64,000 bases of DNA from NCBI GenBank assembly GCA_038243995.1, contig JBBRTV010000016.1, positions 62,001 to 126,000 of the forward strand. Direction: 5' to 3'. Position numbers and translations under genes: made by a program. The DNA is from Scleromatobacter sp038243995 (GTDB lineage: Bacteria > Pseudomonadota > Gammaproteobacteria > Burkholderiales > Burkholderiaceae_C). Shown here piece after piece: positions 31,912 to 43,155 of this stretch (positions within the stretch are counted from its first letter, which is position 1; every line of letters starts with the position of its first letter). The notes beneath the pieces are model-generated. The model was not told the DNA's origin. It saw nothing but the letters and a program-made list of their open reading frames with translations, and did not search any database.

Positions 31912-31940
31912 GGGGGTGCCACTTGGGGGTGCCACTTGGG
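31912..31940 (+). repeat. 13-bp direct repeat (GGGGGTGCCACTT) next to the tRNA scar
   Basis: Two exact adjacent copies of GGGGGTGCCACTT plus GGG of a third lie between the tRNA terminator and the integrase remnant. Similar short G-rich direct repeats occur at the integrase end of tRNA-borne islands, so this may be part of an old attachment region; that is inference. Confidence 0.6.
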
Positions 31941-31942
31941 TT

Positions 31943-32360
31943 CCATCAACACACCGCTTGTACCGCAAGCCCTGCGGGACGTACTTCGTTCGCGCCCTTC
32001 TTTCCCAGCCTGCCTCAACTCCTTCGCCTGCCGTCCGAAAACGCCACGCGGCGCGCATCTCCTTGCGGACCAAGAACTCTGCCTTGGAGCGGCGCATTGC
32101 CGCCTGGGTCAATGCGAAGCTCGAAGGCTGCGGCACGATGACAGACAGACGCGACATCCTGAACCAAATCAAACGGTGGACAGTCAACGGCGTCACAGTC
32201 AACGGCGCCGAAGACCAAGAACGGTTCCAGAAGTTCTACAACGAAAACCCAGAATTCAAGCAAGCGGTCTTTGGATGCTGCGCGCGACCGGCAAACCAAA
32301 CTGGACCACGAGCGCGAACTCGAGTGGCGCCGACGTCAGGACCCTGGGGCCTTGGAACGC
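31943..32360 (+). pseudogene. Tyrosine-type integrase, N-terminal remnant
   Basis: One frame reads STHRLYRKPCGTYFVRALL at about 31946. It continues through SLRTKNSALERRIAAWVNAK and RDILNQIKRWTVNGVTVNGA, the usual N-terminal arm of tRNA-site tyrosine recombinases. Near 32265 the reading passes to another frame (LDAARDRQTKLDHERELEW) and is then lost. The catalytic Arg/His/Arg/Tyr domain is absent. It sits immediately after the tRNA, where such integrases normally lie. No start codon or ribosome site is convincing. Assignment comes from family pattern memory, not a search. Confidence 0.6.
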
Positions 32361-32551
32361 ATGAGTCAGATCACGCGATCCTCGCTGCGCGTCATGAGGT
32401 CTACACCCAAGCTCGCAAGCGCAACCCGGCGCGGTGGTCGCGCGACACCCGCGACTGGACGCCCGTCGGCGCCGTCACGCTCAACCCTGAACGCGACTCG
32501 GTAATCGCGATGGCAACGCACGAAGAAGAAATACAGCCATTGGCTGCATGA
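32360..32551 (+). pseudogene. IS3-family transposase (OrfB), C-terminal remnant
   Basis: About 60 residues with the C-terminal signature of IS3-group OrfB: HAILAARHEVYTQARKRNP, then ARWSRDTRDWTPVGAVTLNP, then ERDSVI and a short tail to a TGA. In intact elements this follows the DDE domain and the HSGIGY-like block, all of which are missing. The fragment joins the integrase relic directly at about 32360. It is therefore either a truncated insertion or a deletion endpoint. Confidence 0.7.
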
Positions 32552-32575
32552 CAGAGGCGACAACTACCTTGACGC

Positions 32576-32725
32576 GCGCCGATCTCCTGGTCAGGACAGT
32601 TCGAGTATCTCGAACGCGCCACCCAGCGGCTGAAACTCGTCGTGCCGGTGACCTTGGCGGTCGTCTTTTCATTGCTGTACCTGCTGTCTCGCGCGTTCAG
32701 CGACGCGGCGAAGGAGTCGCCGTGA
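32576..32725 (+). pseudogene. CusA/CzcA-type RND efflux pump fragment
   Basis: In the frame starting at 32576 the DNA reads SWSGQFEYLERATQRLKLVV, then PVTLAVVFSLLYLLSRAF, then a TGA at 32723-32725. The SGQFEYLERA block followed by a membrane helix is highly specific to heavy-metal RND pumps, just before the second membrane bundle. In-frame stops lie upstream and nothing of the rest of the roughly 1040-residue protein is present. It cannot function, but it records a lost metal-resistance module. Confidence 0.75.
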
Positions 32726-32842
32726 AGGTCGCCCGACTGTAGATTTTTTCGCGCGACGGCACGTGCCACCGGTGCTCCGGCTCGCCCGGTCGGCGCGCCG
32801 GCGGCGCCGGCTTCGTGCACGGATAAGCCGCCATACTCCCGC

Positions 32843-35404
<2,562 letters not shown>

Positions 35405-35442
35405 GGTAGCGACTGGACAGCTCGCCTGCAAGAACAAGCCCC

Positions 35443-36072
35443 ATGCCGAATCGACCCACCGCCCCGGACAAACCGGCGGATCTCCGCGCGCGCGCCGCGT
35501 CGCGCCTGACCGGGCGGGACGGCGCGCCGCGTGCGCCGCTCGACGCCTCCAACGCGCTGGCCGTCCTGCATGCCCTGGCTTCGTCCCCGGACACCGCCGC
35601 CGACGCGCTGGCCCTGCTGCACGAACTCCAGGTCCACCAGGTGGAGCTGGATCTGCAAGCCGAGGAACTGCGGGAATCGCACGCCGAACTGGAGTCGGCA
35701 TTGCGCCTGCAGGCCGACCTCTACGACCTGCAACCCGTCGGCTGCTTCACCGTCGATCGCGCCTGCGTCGTGCAGCAACTCAATCGCGCCGGCGCGGCCA
35801 TGCTCGGCGTCGACCGCGCCCACGGCTGCGACCAGCGCCTCGACAGCTTTCTCGCCCCGGGCAGCGACAGCGCGCTGCGCCAGCTGATCCTGACCATGGC
35901 CGCGGACACCGCCTGCCCGGTGCGCGCGATGCAGCTCGTCCCGGGTTCCGGCGCGGGTCGCCCGGTGGGCGTCCATGTCCGCAGCGACCCCGACGGCAAG
36001 CATTTCCTGGTCGTGTTGGCCGAGCTCGACCCCTCCCACGACACCGACTCTCCGCCCCCTGCCTCGCGCTGA
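35443..36072 (+). CDS. PAS-domain protein with coiled coil
   Basis: A 209-residue soluble protein. A helical, coiled-coil-like part (LLHELQVHQVELDLQAEEL, about residues 62-90) leads into a PAS fold beginning LYDLQPVGCFTVDRACVVQQ. The HQVELDLQAEELR block is typical of short PAS proteins found next to CheB/CheR fusions. No output domain is present, so it may act as a partner for the preceding protein. It starts 38 bp after the fusion stop. The ligand is unknown, and no heme or flavin residue can be picked out. Confidence 0.7.
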   Translation: MPNRPTAPDKPADLRARAASRLTGRDGAPRAPLDASNALAVLHALASSPDTAADALALLHELQVHQVELDLQAEELRESHAELESALRLQADLYDLQPVGCFTVDRACVVQQLNRAGAAMLGVDRAHGCDQRLDSFLAPGSDSALRQLILTMAADTACPVRAMQLVPGSGAGRPVGVHVRSDPDGKHFLVVLAELDPSHDTDSPPPASR

Positions 36073-36317
36073 CAGCGCCGGGAAGCCCGACCCGTGCCGG
36101 CCCGGGCGTCCTGAACGAACTTCCTCGGGGACGTGTGCCACGCGGCTCGCAAATCGGCGCGCTGCTCTTCAATCGTCCGCAATGCACCCGCATTTCGGCG
36201 ATTTGCACGCCAGGAGTCAGCCGGATCATGCGTCACCTGCGCGGCACGTCGCCACATCCGACGGCATGGCCAGGGACACCGGCTCCGTGCGGGAGCCAAC
36301 CGGAATCGGAGACGACG

Positions 36318-37469
36318 ATGAATTTCCTGCGACGATTCAGCATCTGCAACCGGATGCTGTACGGCATGTCGATGATGGGCGCGTTGTCGCTGCTGCTCGG
36401 CGGCACGCTGACCTGGATGCTGGGCGACCTCGGGGCGGTCGCCTCGGCGGCCTCCATCGCCACGATCGGCCCCCGGCTGCACATGCTGTCCATCGCCTGC
36501 GGCAGCGCCACCGGTGTGTTGGGCGCGATCGGCGTGACGGCCGGGCTGCTGCTGCGCGCCAGCATCAAGTCGCCGATCGAAGGCACCATCCAGTCGGTGA
36601 TCGGGATGGGCAAGGGCAACCTCAACGGCAAGATCTCGTCGCCCGGCCGCGACGAGGTGTCCTGGCTGAACGCCGAACTCAACGGCATGCGCAAGAAGCT
36701 GTCCGGGATCGTGCAGACGATCCGCGGATCGTCCGAATCCGTGTGCGCCTCCGCGACCGAACTCGCGGCGGGCAACAGCGATCTCAGCGAGCGCACCGAA
36801 ACACAGTCCGCGGCCCTGCAGCAAGCGAGCAGCACGATGGCCGAGTTGTCGACCACCCTGCATGCCAACGCGACGCTGGCCGCGCAGGCGTCCACGATCG
36901 TGACGCAGGCCAACAAGGTAGCCAGCGAAGGGGGCCGCCTGATGCACCAGGTGGTCGAGCGCATGCGCGACATCAACGGCAGCGCCAATCGCATCGCGGA
37001 GATCACGCAGGTCATCGACGGCATCGCCTTCCAGACCAACATCCTCGCGCTCAATGCCGCCGTCGAGGCGGCCCGGGCGGGCGAGAACGGACGCGGCTTC
37101 GCGGTGGTCGCCAGCGAGGTGCGCAGCCTGGCCCAACGCAGCGCCACGGCGGCGCGCGAGATCAAGGCGCTGATCGCCGACTCGGTCGAAAAGGTGACGA
37201 GCGGATCGCGCTTCGTCGATGAAGCCGGCCAGAACATGGAGGACATCGTGGCCAGCGTCTCCCACGTTTCCGGCCTCGTCTCGGAAATCGCCGGGGCCGG
37301 GCAAGCCCAGAAAGACGGGATCGAGCATGTCCACCAGGTGATCGCGCAGATCGACGACATGACGCAGCGCAACTCGGCGCTGGTGGAACAGGCGGCCGCG
37401 GCCGCGAAGTCGCTCCAGGATCAGTCGGTCAGCCTCACGGCCGCCGTGTCGCAATTCACGCTGGAATGA
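36318..37469 (+). CDS. Methyl-accepting chemotaxis protein with minimal periplasmic part
   Basis: A 383-residue MCP. Membrane segments lie near residues 12-35 and 56-80 with only about 20 residues between them, in place of the roughly 150-residue sensor of Tar-like receptors. HAMP follows (LNGKISSPGRDEVSWLNAEL), then the signalling domain with the hairpin tip ITQVIDGIAFQTNILALNAA and EAARAGENGRGFAVVASEV. No C-terminal CheR-tethering pentapeptide is present; it ends AVSQFTLE. The signal may be sensed in the membrane or cytoplasm. ATG 36318 follows a weak ribosome site. The 245 bp upstream show no gene. Confidence 0.88.
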   Translation: MNFLRRFSICNRMLYGMSMMGALSLLLGGTLTWMLGDLGAVASAASIATIGPRLHMLSIACGSATGVLGAIGVTAGLLLRASIKSPIEGTIQSVIGMGKGNLNGKISSPGRDEVSWLNAELNGMRKKLSGIVQTIRGSSESVCASATELAAGNSDLSERTETQSAALQQASSTMAELSTTLHANATLAAQASTIVTQANKVASEGGRLMHQVVERMRDINGSANRIAEITQVIDGIAFQTNILALNAAVEAARAGENGRGFAVVASEVRSLAQRSATAAREIKALIADSVEKVTSGSRFVDEAGQNMEDIVASVSHVSGLVSEIAGAGQAQKDGIEHVHQVIAQIDDMTQRNSALVEQAAAAAKSLQDQSVSLTAAVSQFTLE

Positions 37470-37470
37470 A

Positions 37471-37670
37471 ATGACGGCCCCCACGCTCCCTCCGGTCGCT
37501 GCCCCCCGAGGGGGAGTTCCGGTTCGGCTCGGCTGCGAGCCTCGCTTCCCTTTTCTTGACGGCCCCCACGCTCCCTCCGGTCGCTGCCCCCCCGAGGGGG
37601 AGTCCCGGTTCGGCTCGGCTGCGAGCCTCGCTTCCCTTCCCTTGGTTGGGACTGCGGCCGGCTGGGAACT
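37471..37670. repeat. Dispersed intergenic repeat, MCP copies (two tandem units)
   Basis: Two copies (37471-37555 and about 37556-37670) of the same unit found after ffh. Each begins with GACGGCCCCCACGCTCCCTC and holds a C-run/GA/G-run hairpin (37502-37514 and 37587-37600), then GGCTCGGCTGCGAGCCTCGC. Only the second carries the full right end (to GGCTGGGAACT), so the first is truncated where the next begins. The repeat starts one base after the MCP stop. Confidence 0.85.
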
Positions 37671-37785
37671 ATTCCGGGGTTGGCAATGTGGGCATAAGTC
37701 ACTGTTACAGAAGCCGTTACGTCACAGGCGACTCTGATAATTCACCGAACCGGCGCACTTGGTCGCCGGACGATGGAGTATGTCG

Positions 37786-38901
37786 ATGACCCGATTTCGC
37801 CTTGGCGTCCTGTCTCTCGTCCTGCTGGCGGCTGCCTCCAGCGCTTGCGCTGACATCGTTGTCGGCCAGACGGCGGGCTTCACGGGAGCGGTCGCTTCCG
37901 GGGTCGAGGAGACCTCGGCCGGTGCGAAGCTCTACATCAACCACGTGAATGCGAACGGCGGCATCAACGGCGAGCAGATCGTGCTCGTGTCGATGGACGA
38001 CAAGTTCGAACCCGCCGTCGCCGCGGAGAACGCGCGCGAACTGATCACGAAGAAAAAGGTCATCGCGCTGTTCCTGACGCGCGGTACGCCGCACGCGCAG
38101 GCCATCATGCCGCTGCTGGCGCAGTACAGCGTACCGCTCGTGGCGCCGTCCACCGGCGCGATGATCCTGCACGACCCGCTCAATCCGTGGATCTTCAACG
38201 TGCGCGCCAGCTACCAGCACGAGGCCAACCGCGCGATACGGCACCTGAGCCTGGTGGGCCTGTCGAAGATCGGCATCGTGCAGGTGGACGACTCCTTCGG
38301 CGCGGACTCGATCAAGGGGGCGCTGACCGCGTTCAAGCAGGTCGCCGGCAGCCCGCTGTTCATCGAGAAGTTCGATCGCGCGAAGCCCGACTTCGGCGGG
38401 GTGGCGAAGGCCGTGGAGGCCACTTCCCCGCAGGCCATCCTGTTCATCGGGTCGGGCAGTGCGGTGGTCGATGGCATGAAGGCGATTCGGGCGAGCGGGT
38501 CGAAAGCCCAGATCGTCACGCTGTCGAACAACGCATCGGATGGCTTCATCAAGTCGCTCGGCGACAACGGACCTGGAACCATCGTCACGCAGGTGTTTCC
38601 CTACGAGCGCTCGCTGGCCTCGCCCCTGGTGAAGGAGGCGCGCAAGCTGCAGAAGGACGCCAGCGGCCAGGATCGCGTGACGCCGGCGATGCTCGAAGGT
38701 TTCGCGGGCGCCAAGGTGCTGGTCGAGGGACTGCGGCGCTCGGGCTCCCACCCGACGCGCGAGAAGCTGCGCGACGCCCTGGAGACGCTGAAGCACTTCG
38801 ACATCGGCGGACTCGAAGTGTCCTTCAGCCCGACCAACCATTCGGGCCTCGACTACACCGACCTGTCCATCATCAGCAGCGAAGGCAAGTTCCAGAGATG
38901 A
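37786..38901 (+). CDS. Periplasmic binding protein of the LivJ/LivK (branched-chain amino acid) type
   Basis: A 371-residue exported type I periplasmic binding protein. The signal peptide ends at about residue 24 (AAASSACADIVVGQTAGFTG). The family fold is visible in the early GVEETSAGAKLYINHVNANG and in FLTRGTPHAQAIMPLL. No ABC permease or ATPase gene is adjacent, so it is an orphan component, or a sensor. ATG 37786 is chosen because GGAG sits eight bases upstream; ATG 37780 and TTG 37759 are in frame. The ligand cannot be read from sequence. It converges with mdcH. Confidence 0.85.
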   Translation: MTRFRLGVLSLVLLAAASSACADIVVGQTAGFTGAVASGVEETSAGAKLYINHVNANGGINGEQIVLVSMDDKFEPAVAAENARELITKKKVIALFLTRGTPHAQAIMPLLAQYSVPLVAPSTGAMILHDPLNPWIFNVRASYQHEANRAIRHLSLVGLSKIGIVQVDDSFGADSIKGALTAFKQVAGSPLFIEKFDRAKPDFGGVAKAVEATSPQAILFIGSGSAVVDGMKAIRASGSKAQIVTLSNNASDGFIKSLGDNGPGTIVTQVFPYERSLASPLVKEARKLQKDASGQDRVTPAMLEGFAGAKVLVEGLRRSGSHPTREKLRDALETLKHFDIGGLEVSFSPTNHSGLDYTDLSIISSEGKFQR

Positions 38902-38985
38902 CCGCCGCGCGCCTCCGCGCCGCTGACCCGGGTCGACCCGCGACACCCAGGGAGATACCCCGCGCCGGCGACCCGCCGACAGTGT

Positions 38986-39903
38986 TCAGTCGAGCGCGCG
39001 GCGCACCCAGGCGGCAGCCGACGCCGGCGACCTGAAATCGTCGATCGCCCGTGCCGGAACGCCCGGATGGCGCGCATTCCACAGCCGCGACAGCGCCGTG
39101 CCCGGCCCCATCTCCAGCACGCAGCGCACGCCGCGCTCCGCCATCGTGTCCATGCAGACGTCCCACGGGATCGTCTGCGAGACCTGCGCCGCCAGGGCCT
39201 TCTTCAAGGCAGCCACGTCGCGCTCGACGCGCCCGGTCGCGTCGCAGACGACGAGCGCGGCAGGCTGGCCGAACGGGATCGCGGCGAGCGCCTCGCGCAG
39301 CGCCGCGGTGGCGCCCGCCATCGCCGGCGTGTGCGAGGCCACGCCGATCGCCAGCCGCTTGCAGCGCGCGCCCAGCGCCGACAGCGCCTTCGCCGCGCGA
39401 TCGAGGTCGACCGCCGCGCCGCCCAGCACGCACTGGTCGGCGGACAGGCGGATGGCGACGCCCAGCCCATGCTGCCGGGCCAGCGCGGCCGCGGCGACGG
39501 CGTCCAGGTCGGAGACTCCCATCATGCCGGCGGCGCCGCCGCGCGCGCAGCGATCCATCGCCGCGGCGCGCAGCGTGGCGATGCGCATCGCCGTGGCGAC
39601 GTCGAAGACGCCGGCCGCGCAGAACGACGCGATCTCGCCCACGCTGTAGCCGGCCACGACCGCGGGCGCGGGCACGTCGGCCCGCAAGGCCTCCCAGCCG
39701 GCCAGGCACACGCCGGCGAGCAAGGGCTGCGCCACGGCATTGCGGTCGGCCCACCCGGTGTCGGCCAGCCGCCCGCGCCAGTCCGCGCCGAGCCGCGCCA
39801 CCAGTTCCGCGCAGGCACCCGCGGCCGCGGGAGCAGCCTCCAGCCAGGGCAGCATGCCGGGATGCTGCGTGCCCTGGCCCGGGAACAGCAGGCCCCAGCT
39901 CAC
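38986..39903 (-). CDS. mdcH: Malonate decarboxylase-specific malonyl-CoA:ACP transacylase
   Basis: A 305-residue acyltransferase of the FabD fold. GLLFPGQGTQHPGMLPWL is the N-terminal signature, GYSVGEIASFCAAGV holds the nucleophilic Ser, and a His lies in GVASHTPAM. MdcH loads the first malonyl group onto the acyl carrier subunit so that the decarboxylase can cycle. It is the last gene of the mdc operon, the position it holds in Klebsiella and Pseudomonas clusters. A GTG start at 39903 gives the standard N-terminus; it lies 40 bp after mdcB. FabD itself is unlikely given the context. Confidence 0.93.
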   Translation of the reverse strand: MSWGLLFPGQGTQHPGMLPWLEAAPAAAGACAELVARLGADWRGRLADTGWADRNAVAQPLLAGVCLAGWEALRADVPAPAVVAGYSVGEIASFCAAGVFDVATAMRIATLRAAAMDRCARGGAAGMMGVSDLDAVAAAALARQHGLGVAIRLSADQCVLGGAAVDLDRAAKALSALGARCKRLAIGVASHTPAMAGATAALREALAAIPFGQPAALVVCDATGRVERDVAALKKALAAQVSQTIPWDVCMDTMAERGVRCVLEMGPGTALSRLWNARHPGVPARAIDDFRSPASAAAWVRRALD

Positions 39904-39943
39904 GATCCGACCGCCTTCCGGGCGCGTCGCGCGCGGCTCGCCT

Positions 39944-40876
39944 TCATGGTGTCGCGCAGACGCGGTCGACCCAGCAGGCGGCAGCCAGGAGGTCGGCGGA
40001 GCCGCCCGGGGAGAGGCGGTGGCGGACGAAGTCGGCGTGGATCGCGTACGCATGCCGGAGCGCATCCGGCCGCGCCGCGCCGCCGGCCTCGATGAAGCCG
40101 CGCGCCAGCCGCTGCGCGTGGCGCAGCCCGGCCAGCCCGCCGCGGTGGACGAGATTGGTGTCGTCCAGCACGGCGATGACGCGCAACAGGACGTGCAGCC
40201 GTGTCGGCTCGAAGCGCAGGCCCAGCGCGCGCGCCTCGTGCAGCGCCGGCAGCGCGACCTCGAACAACACGGGCAGCCCGAGCGCGGCCTCCTGCGCGGC
40301 GCCGCGCAGGCCGTGCCGTTGCGCGGCAGCGTGGCCGTTCGAACCCGCATTCGCGGGCCGGCGCGCCGCCAGGGCCGCGCCCCAGCGATCGCGCAGCGCC
40401 GCGCGCAATCCCGCCGCGTCCAGCGGTCGCCGCGAGGCGACGCACCAGCCCGCGCTGGCACACAGCAGGCCGAGCGTGAAGATCGCGCCCCGATGCGTGT
40501 TGACGCCGCCCGTGGCGCGCATCATCAGCGCCTCCGCCGCGATGCCCGCCCGCTCGAGCGCCGCGAAGTCGGCGCCGTCCGCGCCGAGCGCGGCGATCGC
40601 CGGAAAGTAGTGCCGCAGGGCGAACAGGCTACACATGAAGGTGGCCGCCGTCATGTCCGCATGGCTGCCGTTGTCGACGAAGGAGACGAGCCCGGGCTTG
40701 GGATGCAAGGCCAGTTCCTCGTACAGCGCGACGGTTGCCGCACGGCCGATGCGTTGCAGCGCGGGCGCCTGCGCCGCGGCGATCGACGGCGCGGCGCGCG
40801 CGTGCTGGACGCCTTGCGTGGCGCCGGCGCTCTCACGCCTGTTGCTCCTGACGCAGGTCGACACCGGATGGCTCAT
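39944..40876 (-). CDS. mdcB: Triphosphoribosyl-dephospho-CoA synthase
   Basis: A 310-residue CitG/MdcB-family enzyme. The first 45 residues are unconserved; then come ALYEELALHPKPGLVSFVDN, SHADMTAATFMCSLFAL, the GVNTHRGAIFTLGLL block and VLDDTNLVHRGGLAGLR. It makes the 2'-(5''-triphosphoribosyl)-3'-dephospho-CoA precursor of the prosthetic group for MdcC. Its ATG overlaps the mdcG stop (ATGA). Clearly MdcB by context, since no citrate lyase genes are here. Confidence 0.93.
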   Translation of the reverse strand: MSHPVSTCVRSNRRESAGATQGVQHARAAPSIAAAQAPALQRIGRAATVALYEELALHPKPGLVSFVDNGSHADMTAATFMCSLFALRHYFPAIAALGADGADFAALERAGIAAEALMMRATGGVNTHRGAIFTLGLLCASAGWCVASRRPLDAAGLRAALRDRWGAALAARRPANAGSNGHAAAQRHGLRGAAQEAALGLPVLFEVALPALHEARALGLRFEPTRLHVLLRVIAVLDDTNLVHRGGLAGLRHAQRLARGFIEAGGAARPDALRHAYAIHADFVRHRLSPGGSADLLAAACWVDRVCATP

Positions 40877-41559
40877 GTCACGCGGCTCCCGGGATCGCAG
40901 GCCGCCGCTACCAGCCAGCCGAGGTCGTGCACGATGCGCACGCCGGCGATCCCCTTGACGAGCATCCCGCGCGCATTCCCCGCGCGCCACTGCCGCCATT
41001 CGCGCCAGGCGATCGCGCTGCCGTCCGCGAACGCGATCTCGCCGTCCAGGCGCGGCAGCGCGAGTGGCGCACACGCCAGGAGCGCCGCCACCGCATCGGC
41101 CGCGGCGACATCGTCCACGCGCAGCAGCAGGTCGACGTCGGAATCGGGATGCACGTACGACAGGCCGCTCAGATGCTCCCAGCCATAGCTGCCAAAGACC
41201 CGCGCCAGCGCCAACGGAGCGAGCTCGCCGGCGAGCGCGCGCCAGCTCGCCTGCGCGCAGTCCGGCAACAGGGACGCAATCTTCTCCGGCTCCGGAAAGG
41301 CATCGCCGGCGTCCAGCAGCTCGCCGCAGCTCGCCGCCAGGGCCAGTCGCTGGCGGCCGTGGGCCGGCGGCGCGGGCAAGCCCAGGCGGACGCGGCCCGC
41401 GGACACGCCGTCCTGCCGTGCGACGACCAGCGGCAGCCGCCCGCGCCGCCACGCCGCCAGGCACGAGCGCGCCGCATCGTCCCAGTCGGTCCCGGCGAGC
41501 ACGCCATCCCAACCGGCTTCCGATAGCCGCACCAGGCCATGGCGTTGCAGGCCGCGCAT
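40873..41559 (-). CDS. mdcG: Phosphoribosyl-dephospho-CoA transferase (holo-ACP synthase of malonate decarboxylase)
   Basis: A 228-residue protein that attaches the phosphoribosyl-dephospho-CoA group to the serine of MdcC. The nucleotidyltransferase-like active site is visible as VFGSYGWEHLSGLSYVHPDS followed by DVDLLLRV, with two Asp residues for metal. The N-terminus (MRGLQRHGLVRLSEAGW) matches family starts. It lies 7 bp after mdcE and overlaps mdcB. Length is usual for MdcG. Confidence 0.92.
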   Translation of the reverse strand: MRGLQRHGLVRLSEAGWDGVLAGTDWDDAARSCLAAWRRGRLPLVVARQDGVSAGRVRLGLPAPPAHGRQRLALAASCGELLDAGDAFPEPEKIASLLPDCAQASWRALAGELAPLALARVFGSYGWEHLSGLSYVHPDSDVDLLLRVDDVAAADAVAALLACAPLALPRLDGEIAFADGSAIAWREWRQWRAGNARGMLVKGIAGVRIVHDLGWLVAAACDPGSRVT

Positions 41560-41566
41560 GCGACGT

Positions 41567-42268
41567 TCAGGCCACGGCCAGAACGCGCGCGATGACGGCA
41601 GCCGCCATGCGGCGCCCGCCGCGCGCGGCGCCCAGGGCGGCCCGGTCGTCGGTGGCCGGCGCGTTCGCCAGCGCGTCCCGCAGGCCGGCCGCGAGATCGC
41701 CCTTCCACAACGCGCGCACGCCGCCCATCGCCACGTAGTTCTCGACCCCGGGCGCGAAAACGGGGTTGGACGCCGACAACGCGACCAGCCGGTCTTCCGC
41801 GATCTTCGTCACGCGCGACATGGCCGGGATGCGCATCACGCGGATCTCGGCCTCGGGCAAGGCGTCGCAGGTGTCGGCGATGAGTCCCGAGGTGATGAAG
41901 CCGCCCGAGAGCGCCTGGTCGTACACGAGGCCGACGACACGGTGGCCCCGGCGCCGCGCCAGGTCGACGCAGCGCCCCAGGTGCGCCATCGCGCGATGGA
42001 TGCCCAGCAGTTCGTCGCGCTGGCGCAGTTGCTGGCCTTGCGTGTCGACCAGCAGCAACAGCGGCCGACCGGGATGCCGCGCCATCGTGTCGAGCACCTC
42101 GCGCGCCTGGGCGAGCGCGAGCGCGACGCCGATCGGCGCATGGTGCCGCGTGCCGATCACCGCCAGGGTGCAGCCTTCGAACTCGGCCTCGCCGTGGAGG
42201 AAGTCGCCCGCGGCGACGACGCGATGGCCGGCGCCGAACAAGGCCGCGACGAGTGCAGTCCAGTCCAT
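41567..42268 (-). CDS. mdcE: Malonate decarboxylase gamma subunit
   Basis: A 233-residue carboxyltransferase-like subunit that with MdcD decarboxylates malonyl-S-ACP to acetyl-S-ACP. Features are a crotonase-like core with TLAVIGTRHHAPIGVALALA, LLLVDTQGQQLRQRDELLGI, and the late YDQALSGGFITSGLIAD oxyanion region. The ATG at 42268 overlaps the mdcD stop (TGATG). A GTG one codon upstream is possible. Confidence 0.93.
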   Translation of the reverse strand: MDWTALVAALFGAGHRVVAAGDFLHGEAEFEGCTLAVIGTRHHAPIGVALALAQAREVLDTMARHPGRPLLLLVDTQGQQLRQRDELLGIHRAMAHLGRCVDLARRRGHRVVGLVYDQALSGGFITSGLIADTCDALPEAEIRVMRIPAMSRVTKIAEDRLVALSASNPVFAPGVENYVAMGGVRALWKGDLAAGLRDALANAPATDDRAALGAARGGRRMAAAVIARVLAVA

Positions 42269-43155
42269 CACGCCACCCCCGCCGCGAGGCGGCCGCGCAG
42301 GGCGACGACGTCGTCGGCCGTCATGTCGGGCACCTGCGCGGGGTCGGGCACGCCGAGCCAGCGCCAGAGTTCGAAGGCATCGATGTCCGCGGGCGCCGAT
42401 GCGAGTCGCGCGGCGAGCATCGCGTGCTCGGCCTCCAGGCTCGCGATCGTCACCGGGCGGCTGCGCGGCAGGCAGGCGACGGCCGCCGCGCGGAACGCCG
42501 CGATGTCGTCGTCGACGAGCATGTCGCAATCGCCGCTCAGGAAACGGTGCTTGCCGCCCGTGGTGCGCCAGACGAGCGCCCGGTCGCGCGAGTCGAACTC
42601 TTCGACCCCGTGCGAGGCCTCGATCACTTCGGGCCCGGACATCGACAGCCGGCCCAGGTCGCTCATCACGATGCGGTCGGCGCAGGCGGCGACGATGCCC
42701 ATGCCGCCGAAGCAGCCGTTGGCGCCGCCGATGAGCACGATCGTCGGGATGCCGGCGGCGCGCAAGTCGAGCAGCGCCCGCATCACTTCCGACACGGCGA
42801 TCAGGCCGGCGTTGGCCTCGTGCAAGCGCACGCCGCCCGATTCGGCGAGCAGCAGCACGCCCGCGGGCCGGTCGCGCAGCGCGCGCCGCAACAGGCCGAC
42901 CAGCTTCGCGCCGTGCACCTCGCCCACCCCGCCGCCCATGAACTCGCCCTCCTGCGCCGCGACGAACACCTCGACGCCGGCCAGCGCTGCGCGCCCGATG
43001 ACGATGCCGTCATCGAACGCCGCCGGCACGCCCAGCTGCGCCAGGTGCGGGCTGGCGCGTCGCTCCGAAGGTGGCAGCCACTCGTGCAGGCTGCCGGCGT
43101 CGAGCAGGAGATGCAGGCGTTCGCGCGCGGAGCACTCGGCGTAGCTGACGCTCAT
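42268..43155 (-). CDS. mdcD: Malonate decarboxylase beta subunit
   Basis: A 295-residue crotonase-fold carboxyltransferase subunit. It shows SARERLHLLLDAGSLHEWL, EGEFMGGGVGEVHGAKLVGL, the oxyanion block LAESGGVRLHEANAGLIAV and IGGANGCFGGMGIVAACAD. With MdcE it forms the decarboxylase proper. Start ATG 43155 overlaps the mdcC stop (ATGA), and the mdcE start overlaps its own stop, consistent with one operon. Acetyl-CoA carboxylase beta is excluded by the flanking mdc genes. Confidence 0.94.
   Translation of the reverse strand: MSVSYAECSARERLHLLLDAGSLHEWLPPSERRASPHLAQLGVPAAFDDGIVIGRAALAGVEVFVAAQEGEFMGGGVGEVHGAKLVGLLRRALRDRPAGVLLLAESGGVRLHEANAGLIAVSEVMRALLDLRAAGIPTIVLIGGANGCFGGMGIVAACADRIVMSDLGRLSMSGPEVIEASHGVEEFDSRDRALVWRTTGGKHRFLSGDCDMLVDDDIAAFRAAAVACLPRSRPVTIASLEAEHAMLAARLASAPADIDAFELWRWLGVPDPAQVPDMTADDVVALRGRLAAGVA

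Noticed and set aside
36073..36317. Short frames between the PAS protein and the MCP gene
   Set aside because: No conserved residues and no ribosome site; treated as untranslated upstream sequence of the MCP gene.
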